NCBI RefSeq assembly: GCF_000143685.1
Contig: NC_014328.1
Coordinates: 4,526,001 to 4,590,000 of the forward strand
Reading direction: 5' to 3'
DNA from: Clostridium ljungdahlii DSM 13528
Lineage (GTDB): Bacteria; Bacillota; Clostridia; Clostridiales; Clostridiaceae
DNA length: 64,000 bases
The notes under the pieces are model-generated. The model was not told the origin of the DNA. It saw only the letters and a program-made list of their open reading frames with translations, and searched no databases. The number at the start of each line of letters is the position of its first letter. The stretch's first letter is position 1. Below, in pieces: positions 53,163 through 61,915 of the stretch. Position numbers and translations under genes: made by a program.

Positions 53163-53347
53163 CTTATATCCCTACCATATTCATTATTGTTTAATTTTGA
53201 AACAAAATAAGTATTGATTATAGATGATTTTAGTCTATTAATCTTAATAATCCCTTAAAAAATAATTATTATATATGGTATCTTATGGTACGTATTTTTA
53301 CCAAAAACAAGCTTATACTATAATTAAAATTTCTAGGAGGTAACATT

Positions 53348-53683
53348 ATGAACAATTTAATGAGGAACATAGAATTTTCAAAAGTGCTTAATTTAAAAGA
53401 TCTTATCTCTTATCAAGAAGGTCAGGTTATAAGCAAAACTATAGCACAAATTCCTACTTCAAATATTACTTTATTTTCACTAGACAAAGGTGAAGGTATA
53501 AGCACGCATGTGACTTCTGGCGATGCTATGGTTCAAATACTAGATGGCACAGCTGAAATTACAATAGGTGGTAATGTTTTTATTTTAAAATCAGGTGAAA
53601 CTATAATAATGCCTTCTGACATCCCTCATGGACTAAAAGCTGTAGAAAAATTCAAAATGCTTTTAACAGTAGTAAAATATTAA
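53348..53683 (+). CDS. Cupin-domain protein
   Basis: A 111-residue single-domain cupin. The first metal motif is THVTSGDAMVQILDGTAEITIGG and the second GETIIMPSDIPHGLKA, in which His (PHGL) is present. Such proteins may bind metal or small molecules; the function is not assigned. It converges on a LysR gene with only six bases between the stops. Confidence 0.85.
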   Translation: MNNLMRNIEFSKVLNLKDLISYQEGQVISKTIAQIPTSNITLFSLDKGEGISTHVTSGDAMVQILDGTAEITIGGNVFILKSGETIIMPSDIPHGLKAVEKFKMLLTVVKY

Positions 53684-53689
53684 ATAATT

Positions 53690-54553
53690 TTACACCTTAA
53701 ATGTTTTTAAAAAGTGTCTGGCTGCTGAAGACAAATATTGATTTTTCATCCATATTATAGCTGTCTGTGTTTCTACAGAAACTAGTTCAATTTTCTTATA
53801 ATTCAAATTTGAATTGGGAATAAGTCCAATAGCAGCCTCAGGTACAATAGCTGTTCCTATTCCAGTACTTGCCCACAATAATATTGACCTGACATCATCT
53901 CCTCTGCAAATAATTTTAGGTTCAAATCCTTCCTTACGGCATGCCTTAACTATAAAATTTTCAAATCTCCTGTCTATTACTAGAGATTTATTTGCAAGCT
54001 CAGTCATCTCCATATAATTCTGTTTTTCATTCCAATTTAAACTGCTACTAGCAGCTACCATTGACTCCTTTGGTAAACATATAGATTCAAAAATTTCTCC
54101 ATTAAATGGTGTTCGTATAATTCCAATTTCTATTATTCCACTCTTTAGTAAATCTAATATTCTATGAGTATCTCCATCCCATATTTGAAAATCAATGCCT
54201 GGATATTTTTTATAAAATTTCTGAATTCTATCTGGTAAAAGTGCTGCTCCTGAAGATGGTACTGTACCAATTGATAATGTTCCTTGGAGACCTTCATTTA
54301 TATCTTTTAATTCTTTTTCAGTAGTTTCCATTAATTTTAACATTTGCTGGGCACGGTATTGTAATCTCTTGCCTACATCTGTTAATTGTATTTTGTGAGT
54401 ATTTCTCTCTATAAGCTTAACACCCAACTCCTCCTCAAGTAATTTCAATTGATAGCTAAGTGGAGGTTGAGCCATATATAGCTTTTCAGCAGCTTTCGTT
54501 ATATTTTTCTCTTTTGCAATTGCAAGAAAATATTTTAACTGTTTGATGTCCAT
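53690..54553 (-). CDS. LysR-family transcriptional regulator
   Basis: A 287-residue LysR protein with MDIKQLKYFLAIAKEKNITKAAEKL, LYMAQPPLSYQLKLLEEELGVKLIERN in the helix-turn-helix and an effector domain from about 90. The start at 54553 is the standard LysR N-terminus; an in-frame ATT-type extension of four codons is not needed. It is divergent from a TauE transporter gene 156 bases away, the usual layout of a regulator and its target. Confidence 0.92.
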   Translation of the reverse strand: MDIKQLKYFLAIAKEKNITKAAEKLYMAQPPLSYQLKLLEEELGVKLIERNTHKIQLTDVGKRLQYRAQQMLKLMETTEKELKDINEGLQGTLSIGTVPSSGAALLPDRIQKFYKKYPGIDFQIWDGDTHRILDLLKSGIIEIGIIRTPFNGEIFESICLPKESMVAASSSLNWNEKQNYMEMTELANKSLVIDRRFENFIVKACRKEGFEPKIICRGDDVRSILLWASTGIGTAIVPEAAIGLIPNSNLNYKKIELVSVETQTAIIWMKNQYLSSAARHFLKTFKV

Positions 54554-54709
54554 ATAAATAATCACTTCCCAAATTATAGTTATATTTTATTAATATAATT
54601 GTAATACTTTTTATATATTTTTTGTATGTAATCTTCTTTGTTATAATTACACATGAAAATTTAACCACATTACATTCATAAAATATTTATTTATATTAGG
54701 GGGATATCA

Positions 54710-55465
54710 ATGACTAACAACCTAATTTTTTTATGTATAATATGCTTTTTTTCAGCTGTTGTAGATTCTATATCTGGAGGTGGTGGAATAATAAGTTTGC
54801 CAGCTTTTTTACTAATGGGAATTCCTCCTCACCTAGCATTAGGTACAAATAAATTTACTTCTTGCTGCTCAACATTATCCAGTCCAATTAAATTTACTCA
54901 ATCTAAAAAGGTAGACTTTAAAATACTAAAGTATTTACTTCCTTTTAGTTTTATCGGGGCTACTTTAGGGGCAAATGTTGTACTTAGCATAAAATCACAT
55001 TACCTTAATGTAATAGTGCTTATATTATTACTATTTGTAGGGTTGTACAGCTTATTTTCTAAAAATATAGGACTTGAAGATAAATTTAAGCATATATCAC
55101 CAAAGAATATATGTTTAGGCATTATTCTTGCTTTATCTTTAGGATTTTACGATGGTTTTCTAGGTGCTGGTGTAGGTACTTTCTTAATTTTCGGACTTGT
55201 AAGCATATACAAATTTGATTTTGTAAGAGCCAGCGGAAATTGTAAAATAATGAACTTTATAGGGAATGTTGCTTCTGTACTCGTATTTGCAATAAGGGGA
55301 GAAATTAATTATAAGATAGGTATCCCCATCGCACTATGCATGATAATAGGTGCAAATCTTGGGACAAGGATCGCTTTAATGAAAGGTTCTAAACTCATAA
55401 AGCCTATTTTTATTACCATGTCTTTAACTGTAGCGGTTAAACTACTTTATAGTATGGTACTATAA
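54710..55465 (+). CDS. TauE/SafE-family transporter (TSUP)
   Basis: A 251-residue membrane protein with eight or so helices: ISGGGGIISLPAFLLMGIPPHLALGTNK is the first conserved half, and LGFYDGFLGAGVGTFL with RASGNCKIMNFIGN the second. The family exports or imports sulfite, sulfoacetate and related organosulfur anions. The substrate is not known; control by the divergent LysR is likely. A receiver-domain gene follows after 11 bases. Confidence 0.88.
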   Translation: MTNNLIFLCIICFFSAVVDSISGGGGIISLPAFLLMGIPPHLALGTNKFTSCCSTLSSPIKFTQSKKVDFKILKYLLPFSFIGATLGANVVLSIKSHYLNVIVLILLLFVGLYSLFSKNIGLEDKFKHISPKNICLGIILALSLGFYDGFLGAGVGTFLIFGLVSIYKFDFVRASGNCKIMNFIGNVASVLVFAIRGEINYKIGIPIALCMIIGANLGTRIALMKGSKLIKPIFITMSLTVAVKLLYSMVL

Positions 55466-55476
55466 AAGGTGATGCT

Positions 55477-55872
55477 ATGAATTTTCTTATTGTAAGTAAT
55501 AATAAAGAAGTTTATTGTCCATTAGCTGAAATTATTGAAAATAATGGCTTAGGTAAAATTATTCAAGGCAACCATTTGTTGAATTACGAAAAAGCAGATA
55601 TACTTATTATGGAACTATCAAAGCCTGCTAACCGCAGCCTTGAAAGATTGTACAAATTAACTAATTTGTTTAGCGGCGAAATCATCATAGTTTCACAAAT
55701 AAAGGATAAAGAAGTTATTGCCAAATCATATTCTCTTGGAATTGAATATTACATTGTTAAACCGATATATTCCTCTGAAGTAATAGAAATTCTAAAAAAA
55801 GTAATTAAACTTACACAATTTAAAAAATGTATAAAAAATGCTAAAAATATATTGAAGAATTTGAAATTTTGA
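55477..55872 (+). CDS. Stand-alone receiver-like domain without phospho-acceptor
   Basis: A 131-residue protein with the CheY-like fold: MNFLIVSNNKEVYCPLAEIIE, DILIMELSKP, EIIIVSQIKDKEVIAKSYSLGIEYYIVKPI. The position of the phospho-acceptor Asp is Glu46, while the Lys of VKP is kept. A short basic helix ends the protein in place of an output domain. It resembles the N-terminal part of clostridial GlnL/YcbB-type regulators, and could be a truncated one or an atypical receiver locked in the 'on' state (Glu often mimics phospho-Asp). It is translationally linked to the TauE gene. Confidence 0.7.
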   Translation: MNFLIVSNNKEVYCPLAEIIENNGLGKIIQGNHLLNYEKADILIMELSKPANRSLERLYKLTNLFSGEIIIVSQIKDKEVIAKSYSLGIEYYIVKPIYSSEVIEILKKVIKLTQFKKCIKNAKNILKNLKF

Positions 55873-55941
55873 TTATATACAAAGCGAAAATTCTTTTCTA
55901 CTATTGTATACACTAAGTTAAAAATCATATATAAATTTATT

Positions 55942-56442
55942 TTATTGCAACTTAACTAACTTTACAACGTAACTTAATAAGCTGGATGGTTTTTCTCCTT
56001 CATAAAAATAGTAAGATAAAACATCATCAAACCATATTACTACAATACTTAATACATACCAGTAAATACTGTTCTTTAAACATATTTGTCCCATAAAGTT
56101 AAATTTCTCTTGTGAATAGTCCCACAAATTGAAATGCAAATATAAGTTAAAAAATACTCCTGTAAGTAGTTCCACTATACAAATTAAAGAACCTCCCATT
56201 ATAACCTGCTGCCACATTTTCAAATTATAATATTCAGGTCTATCATTCAAACTTCCAATTAATGCAGCACATAATCCTCCTATAGGAAACATCCAAAGGG
56301 AAGTCCATCCGCATAAACTCCATTTACAGATACCACTAAAACCTGTTAATGCACCACAGCATGCTCTGGAAATTATTTCTACATTTAAATAAATACTTCC
56401 AAATATAAAAAAATGGATTATCTTGTTCTTTTTATATTTCAA
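55942..56442 (-). CDS. CmpB-like membrane protein (putative ABC-transporter type IV, DUF1113)
   Basis: About 166 residues, starting at the TTG at 56442 (AGGTG six bases upstream); a GTG three codons earlier overlaps that site. Four or five membrane helices. The block ELLTGVFFNLYLHFNLWDYSQEKFNFMGQICLKNSIYW (residues about 80-115, read in parts) is typical of the CmpB family. The name is historical; no ABC partners are adjacent. Function unknown. Confidence 0.8.
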   Translation of the reverse strand: MKYKKNKIIHFFIFGSIYLNVEIISRACCGALTGFSGICKWSLCGWTSLWMFPIGGLCAALIGSLNDRPEYYNLKMWQQVIMGGSLICIVELLTGVFFNLYLHFNLWDYSQEKFNFMGQICLKNSIYWYVLSIVVIWFDDVLSYYFYEGEKPSSLLSYVVKLVKLQ

Positions 56443-56517
56443 ACAAAACACCTCTCATGTATAAGTCCATATACTAGTTTGTTCTATTTAATTTCTTATT
56501 ATTACTTTTTGTGACAC

Positions 56518-56573
56518 AAAAAAAACATCCCTAGCCTACTGTAAATATTGCTACAATAGACAAGTGGATGTTT
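56518..56573 (-). terminator. Terminator of the chemoreceptor gene
   Basis: On the minus strand AAACATCC and GGATGTTT flank a 35-base loop and run into TTTTTTTG. The loop is long but the T run is good. Confidence 0.55.
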
Positions 56574-56658
56574 CTATATTTAAAACCTGTAATTTTTCTC
56601 TGTCAAATTACATCCTAGCTTTACATTGAAAATTTTATAAAACTGGGAATTTAATCTT

Positions 56659-58752
56659 TTAAACAATTTTAAACCTCTGAACTATGCCATCTAAAGTTAC
56701 TGCCAATGTATTTATTTTCTCTATAGATTCAACTATATTCTCAACAGCTGATTCTTGCTCCTCCATTATTGCTGCAACTTCTTCTGTTGATGATGATGAC
56801 TTTTCTATTATTGCAGATATTTCTTCATTAGACCTAATCAAATGATCTTTGCCTTCATTAACCTCATTAATAGTACATTCTAAGTCTTCAATTTGAAGCA
56901 TAGTATTAGAAATTGATTTACCGATAAATTGAAATGATTTCATGCATAATACCATTGACTTATTCACTTCCCTACCAGTAATTTTAGCTTCATCCATATT
57001 ATCCTTATTTAAAGCTATTTCTTCTTGTATCTCGTTCAATATCTTGCCTATTTTACGAGTTTCATCAAGAGAACTATCTGCAAGTTTCTTAATTTCATCT
57101 GCAACAACTGCAAACCCCTTACCACTTTCTCCAGCCCTAGACGCCTCAATAGACGCATTTAAAGCTAAAAGATTTGTTTGCTCCGCAATAGAATTAATTG
57201 TAGACATAATTTCACCTATCAAATTTGATTTTTTGCATAACTTGTCTATATTACCGCCTAAATTTTTTGAGATCTTATCATTTTTGTTTAAATTCTCATT
57301 AAGTACTTCAATAGATTCACAACCTTGTGCCTGCATCTTTTTCATTTCTTCTGAATACTTTCCAAGATTAGAAATACTTAATACGGATTTTTCTATATTA
57401 CTAGCAAGTAAATTTAGTTTGGAAAAGCTATTTTGTATTTTATCTACTTGTTCTCTAGTTCCTTTGGCTAGTTCATTAATAGTTTTCGTAATAACAGCAA
57501 TAGAAGATGTTGTCTGTGATGAAGACACAGCCATACAATCCAAATATTGTACAATTTCTGTGGAATGTTGCTTTATCGTTTGGACTGTTTCTAATAGTTC
57601 CTTCCTAAGTAGCTCCAAACTGTTTCCCATAATACCTATTTCATTTTTATTAGATATTATAATATTTAAATTAGAACAATCATTTTTTGTTAAGTCTAAC
57701 TTGGCCATTTTAGTAATAAAATCAGTTGCCACTTCTATTGGTTTAGATATTCTTTTTCCCATATATAACGCAGCAACTGTTGAAAATATTATTCCTATTA
57801 TAATAGCTCCTAAAATTGTATATATTGTATTATCTAAACTCTTAAGTACTTCTTTATTAGGAACAATAAGCCCTACAATTTGCCCATTATATGCGGTATA
57901 ATATGCAAATAACATTTTTTGCCCTTCAAAATTTATTTCAATAACCGATGACTTATTATTTTTTATTTTACTTATTACACTTTTATACTTTCCGCCATTC
58001 ATAGTACCTAAATTATATTTAGATGTTATGCTTTTATCAACTATAAAAGTATAGTCGCTACTTAACAAAAATGCCCTGCCAGTATCATACACTCTTGTAT
58101 TTAATATCAAGCTTTTTAGGCTCTCAAAAGACATATCTGCTCCTACTACCCCTACTAGTACATTATTAAGATATATAGGTGCAGTATATGATATCACATT
58201 TATGTTTCTTAAAGAATCAACATAGGGCTTAGACCATAGTCCTTTCCTTGATTTAATAGGATCATAATACCAGGACATCTTACTATCACCCTTTTTATAG
58301 TCTGCAAGTGTGTATAAATTTAATTTAATATTACCTTGATTTTTCACATTGTCATATTCATATCCTATATCATAAGTTTCATGTCCTCCTGTAAAATCTG
58401 GATCAAAATTCATATATAAATCTACTATATTTTTATTATTCTCACCTAAGCTTTTCATTAGTAGCCCTATATTATTTTCATATTCATTCATATAATTAGT
58501 ATCATTTATCTTTGAAACATCCATACTCTGCAGAATTGCTTTTGACAATTCACTAACTGTGTTTTCCATTTTGGCAGGTTGTATAGAATACTCATTTCCT
58601 TTACTGGATGCTATATTCAACAGCTTGTCAATTGCTTCCGATTTAATTACCTGCGTTGATTTTATAACGCTGACACCACCTACTATAATAGCAACTAAAA
58701 TAAAACAAACTACTATAGTAGAAACTATTTTTGTTATGATTTTATTCTTCAA
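56659..58752 (-). CDS. Methyl-accepting chemotaxis protein with Cache domain
   Basis: A 697-residue chemoreceptor. One membrane helix at about 10-30, a large extracellular double-Cache domain (about 40-305; [34 protein letters not shown]), a second membrane helix (about 310-333), HAMP and the cytoplasmic signalling domain with [43 protein letters not shown]. Double-Cache domains usually bind amino acids, amines or organic acids. Its neighbour is agmatine deiminase; sensing of agmatine or an amine is a possibility (inference). Start TTG with AGGAGG. Confidence 0.9.
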   Translation of the reverse strand: MKNKIITKIVSTIVVCFILVAIIVGGVSVIKSTQVIKSEAIDKLLNIASSKGNEYSIQPAKMENTVSELSKAILQSMDVSKINDTNYMNEYENNIGLLMKSLGENNKNIVDLYMNFDPDFTGGHETYDIGYEYDNVKNQGNIKLNLYTLADYKKGDSKMSWYYDPIKSRKGLWSKPYVDSLRNINVISYTAPIYLNNVLVGVVGADMSFESLKSLILNTRVYDTGRAFLLSSDYTFIVDKSITSKYNLGTMNGGKYKSVISKIKNNKSSVIEINFEGQKMLFAYYTAYNGQIVGLIVPNKEVLKSLDNTIYTILGAIIIGIIFSTVAALYMGKRISKPIEVATDFITKMAKLDLTKNDCSNLNIIISNKNEIGIMGNSLELLRKELLETVQTIKQHSTEIVQYLDCMAVSSSQTTSSIAVITKTINELAKGTREQVDKIQNSFSKLNLLASNIEKSVLSISNLGKYSEEMKKMQAQGCESIEVLNENLNKNDKISKNLGGNIDKLCKKSNLIGEIMSTINSIAEQTNLLALNASIEASRAGESGKGFAVVADEIKKLADSSLDETRKIGKILNEIQEEIALNKDNMDEAKITGREVNKSMVLCMKSFQFIGKSISNTMLQIEDLECTINEVNEGKDHLIRSNEEISAIIEKSSSSTEEVAAIMEEQESAVENIVESIEKINTLAVTLDGIVQRFKIV

Positions 58753-58809
58753 CTCGAAACCTTCCTCCTTAACGGACTAAGTTCATTTCATGTACTTTTT
58801 TAAATTAAT

Positions 58810-58847
58810 ACCCAGTGAAACTTTAAATTTAAATCATTCCACTGGGT
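58810..58847 (-). terminator. Stem-loop after the agmatine operon
   Basis: ACCCAGTG pairs with CACTGGGT over 8 bp with a 22-base loop; the T run on the minus strand is modest. It ends the permease-aguA transcript. Confidence 0.6.
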
Positions 58848-58920
58848 CAATTTGAAAAGGTATTCTATTTTACATTTTCTCTACATTTGTGATTCTAGTA
58901 TCATAAACTCTCAATACATT

Positions 58921-60018
58921 TTAAACTGCTGGCTGTTGTTGTGTAATGCAGTGAATATTTCCTCCACCATATACTACTTCTCGAGTATTAACTCCAACTG
59001 CCTTACGTTCTGGGAACATAGCTTGAACCTGTTTCAATGCTAATGCATCATTTTCATCTCCATACTGAGGAACAATAACTCCACCATTTACAATTAAGAA
59101 ATTCATATATGAAGCAATGCAAATGTCTCCGTCTTCTCTTGGCATAGTTCCTTCAATGGCATCTATAGCAAAATCACCTGAAATTGTAACTGGTTTTTCT
59201 GGTAAACACAATTTGTGAACCTTTAATTTACGTCCCTTTGCATCTGTTGCTTCACATAAAGTTTTATATGCTGCCTGTGCCTCTTCGTAGAATGGATTTT
59301 TCTTATCGTCTGTATAAATACAAGCTACTTCTCCAGGGCGTATGAAACAAGCTACATCATCAATGTGTCCATTAGTTTCTTCTGGATCAATACCATCTTT
59401 AACCCAAATTACTTTTTCACAATTCAAGTAATCGCAAAGCTTTTTTTCTATTTCTTCTTTACTCATGTGAGGGTTACGACCTTCACTTAACAAACACATT
59501 TCAGTTGTTATTACTGTACCTTCTCCATCTATATGGATTGAACCTCCTTCTAATACAAAACCTGTAGTTCTGTATGTATCAATTCCTTCAATTTCACATA
59601 CCTTACGTGCTACTAAGTCATCTTGGTCCCAAGGGAAATAAAGTCCATCTACAAGGCCACCCCATGCATTGAATTCCCAGTCACATCCTCTAATTCCACC
59701 CTTATCATTAATTACAAAAGAGGGACCGCAATCACGGATCCAAGAATCATTACTTGCTATTTCAACTACTCTAATTTCTGATGGTAATTGCTCACGGCAA
59801 TTTGCATATTGTTCTTTAGAAACACACATAGTAACTGGTTCAAACTTATTGATAGCTTTTGCTACTTCAGCGTATGCTTTCTGTGCAGGTTTTGCTCCAT
59901 CTCTCCAGTTATCTGGTCTTTCTGGCCATAACATCCAAGTCCTTGTATGTTTTTCAAATTCTCCAGGCATTCTGTATCCATCCTGTTTTGGTGTTGTTCC
60001 TTCAATTCTTTTTGTCAT
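58921..60018 (-). CDS. aguA: Agmatine deiminase
   Basis: A 365-residue member of the guanidine-group modifying superfamily, converting agmatine to N-carbamoylputrescine and ammonia. The catalytic Cys357 lies in YGGGNIHCITQQQP; other signatures are PGEFEKHTRTWMLWPERPDNWR, ASNDSWIRDCGPSF and NGHIDDVACF. Codon use is richer in GC than its neighbours, perhaps from high expression. It lies 41 bases after the permease gene. Putrescine carbamoyltransferase and carbamate kinase, needed for ATP recovery, are not in the window. Confidence 0.96.
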   Translation of the reverse strand: MTKRIEGTTPKQDGYRMPGEFEKHTRTWMLWPERPDNWRDGAKPAQKAYAEVAKAINKFEPVTMCVSKEQYANCREQLPSEIRVVEIASNDSWIRDCGPSFVINDKGGIRGCDWEFNAWGGLVDGLYFPWDQDDLVARKVCEIEGIDTYRTTGFVLEGGSIHIDGEGTVITTEMCLLSEGRNPHMSKEEIEKKLCDYLNCEKVIWVKDGIDPEETNGHIDDVACFIRPGEVACIYTDDKKNPFYEEAQAAYKTLCEATDAKGRKLKVHKLCLPEKPVTISGDFAIDAIEGTMPREDGDICIASYMNFLIVNGGVIVPQYGDENDALALKQVQAMFPERKAVGVNTREVVYGGGNIHCITQQQPAV

Positions 60019-60059
60019 AATTATAACCCTCCTAATTTTAGATCAATATTTTATGTTAA

Positions 60060-61439
60060 TTATTGGTTTTGCTTTACTAGTTCTTCATTTTTAATTTTTT
60101 TCACTCTTATAAAAATTTCTTCAACTACATAACCTATAATAGCTCCTATTGTAATTGGCAATTTTGATCCAATATCGTCTGCAGACAATGGTATAGCCGT
60201 CAAGATGATAGCTATTATAGCTATTGTCATTGGAGCATATGCAGCTAGTTTAATAACAAAATTACTTCCACCAACCTTAAATGGTCTTTCCTTATCAGAA
60301 TCAATTTTACGAAGCTTTAAGAAAGCTGGAAACATTGGTATATAGCTTGATAAAAACATAACTAAATTTAAGGCAAAAAAGCTCCAAAATAAATCTTGAT
60401 TAGGTATAAATGGTGCAATTACAACAACAACAGTTGCAACAATACCATTCATTATAGATACTCCTATAGGCATACCATTTTTTTTACTTTTTCCAATAAA
60501 TACTTTTGGCATATTTCCATCTTCTGCCGCATATTGAACTACATTATTAACACCTAATGACCATGAAATCATATTTCCAAACAATGTAAGCATAAATATA
60601 AAAGCCATAACTCCAATAAACATCCCAGTTTTTTGGCCCGTCAATATCTGAAGAGCATCAATCATTCCACTGCTTGTACTAATTTGAGATGTAGGTATTG
60701 CAGCACTAATACCAAAACTTGAAAATATATAAATTGCAGCTATAACAATACCACCGATAATAATTGCCTGTGGAATTTGCTTTTTTGGGTTTTCCATGCT
60801 ATCTGTAAAAGTACATACAACTTCAAATCCCAGCATATTAAATATTATTACTGAAATAAGTGATATACTCTTCATATCCAAAGTTGGTAAAAAGGACCTT
60901 ACTGTAAATGCATTAGCCACACCATGTGTCATAGCGCCATAAATTCCTAGGCCTCCAAGTGTGAGTGCCAAAAGCATTTTTAGAACTGCTGCTCCATTAA
61001 GAATCCATACACTATCACTTACTGGATAAAAACTAATAAATACAACAATCCAAATAAATGCAAGTTCTATTATAATTGTTGGCAATGTTGGTATTGAAGC
61101 CCCTGTAATTATTTGTAAAATTTGAGGTATCATAACGGCCAAAGAAGCCATCCACAGTGGGAAATTAAGCCAGTAATACCAAGCTGTCCTAGATGCCATT
61201 CTATTTCCAAAAGCTCTCTTTACCCAATCATACATACCTCCTTGTCCCTCATAAGTCGTACCAAGTTCTACTGCTATTAATCCATAAGGTAATAAAAATG
61301 CCACTATAAGTAATATCCACCAAAAAAACTGCTGATTTCCAATTGCAGCTACAGGAGCAGCTGCTTCTGCTACAAATACTACACATATAACTGTTAAAAT
61401 GACATCAAACATCCTAAACTTTTTTTTATCACTATCCAT
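60060..61439 (-). CDS. APC-family amino acid/amine permease, probable agmatine-putrescine exchanger
   Basis: A 459-residue permease with twelve helices: MFDVILTVICVVFVAEAAAPVAAIGNQQFFWW and LGTTYEGQGGMYDWVKRAFGNRM are of the glutamate/GABA-antiporter branch that includes the agmatine:putrescine antiporter AguD. It is first in an operon with agmatine deiminase, which suggests it takes up agmatine in exchange for putrescine or carbamoylputrescine. Its promoter is of the sigma-54 type (61627-61642). GGAG ribosome site. Confidence 0.88.
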   Translation of the reverse strand: MDSDKKKFRMFDVILTVICVVFVAEAAAPVAAIGNQQFFWWILLIVAFLLPYGLIAVELGTTYEGQGGMYDWVKRAFGNRMASRTAWYYWLNFPLWMASLAVMIPQILQIITGASIPTLPTIIIELAFIWIVVFISFYPVSDSVWILNGAAVLKMLLALTLGGLGIYGAMTHGVANAFTVRSFLPTLDMKSISLISVIIFNMLGFEVVCTFTDSMENPKKQIPQAIIIGGIVIAAIYIFSSFGISAAIPTSQISTSSGMIDALQILTGQKTGMFIGVMAFIFMLTLFGNMISWSLGVNNVVQYAAEDGNMPKVFIGKSKKNGMPIGVSIMNGIVATVVVVIAPFIPNQDLFWSFFALNLVMFLSSYIPMFPAFLKLRKIDSDKERPFKVGGSNFVIKLAAYAPMTIAIIAIILTAIPLSADDIGSKLPITIGAIIGYVVEEIFIRVKKIKNEELVKQNQ

Positions 61440-61550
61440 TTTAAATTTCTCCTTTCCTACTTTAATTTTCTCTTCACTTCTTGTTCTTATAAATTGTTTA
61501 CATATTGTCTTACATAACCTTTATTCATTACACTACATTCCGGAAATAGC

Positions 61551-61578
61551 ATAATCTAGATTATCTTTAGGTCCTAAA
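61551..61578. promoter_or_regulatory. Two palindromes in the leader of the agmatine operon
   Basis: ATAATCTAGATTAT (61551-61564) and TTTAGG-T-CCTAAA (61566-61578) are perfect palindromes, side by side, in the about 175-base leader between the sigma-54 promoter and the permease start. They could be repressor sites or leader hairpins. Confidence 0.35.
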
Positions 61579-61626
61579 TTTTATTTTTCATATTACTACA
61601 TTTAAATGTTTACAATATTTTTATTA

Positions 61627-61642
61627 AGCAATCTTCGTGCCA
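61627..61642 (-). promoter_or_regulatory. Consensus sigma-54 promoter of the agmatine operon
   Basis: On the minus strand the sequence is TGGCAC-GAAGA-TTGCT: the -24/-12 elements TGGCAC and TTGCT with five bases between, GG and GC separated by exactly ten bases. This is a full consensus match. Transcription should start near 61615. It is next to a sigma-54 activator gene. Confidence 0.9.
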
Positions 61643-61644
61643 AT

Positions 61645-61684
61645 AAAAAAAGGCTTGAATCGCGCCAATTCAAGCCTTTTTTTT
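61645..61684. terminator. Strong terminator of the first sigma-54 activator gene
   Basis: AAAAAAGGCTTGAAT and ATTCAAGCCTTTTTT pair perfectly over about 15 bp, with a seven-base loop and T runs on both strands. It lies between the activator gene and the sigma-54 promoter, insulating them. Confidence 0.9.
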
Positions 61685-61702
61685 ATACTAATTTAAAAAA
61701 TC

Positions 61703-61717
61703 ATGTCAAAGTGACAT
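61703..61717. promoter_or_regulatory. 15-bp palindrome, candidate upstream activator site
   Basis: ATGTCA-AAG-TGACAT is a perfect palindrome centred about 70 bp upstream of the sigma-54 promoter's -24 element. Spacing and form fit an enhancer-type binding site for the adjacent activator. Confidence 0.6.
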
Positions 61718-61862
61718 AAAAATATATAAACACCGTATTATATCTAGGTTTCTGGATTTAAAAATGCATTTCATATTGAAATATATGATAAAACTATATA
61801 CTTTAAATATAAAATGAAACGTAATCTAATTGTATTTTACTGTACAAAAAATTAAAATTAGC

Positions 61863-61904
61863 ATGTTATTATATTTTTCATACTAATTTTAAATATAATA
61901 ACAT
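61863..61904. terminator. AT-rich stem-loop after the activator gene
   Basis: ATGTTATTATATTT and AAATATAATAACAT pair perfectly over 14 bp with a 14-base loop, just beyond the activator stop. It may be a weak terminator or a second protein site. The rest of the 476-base gap is accounted for by the entries above. Confidence 0.45.
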
Positions 61905-61915
61905 ACTAATCTTTA

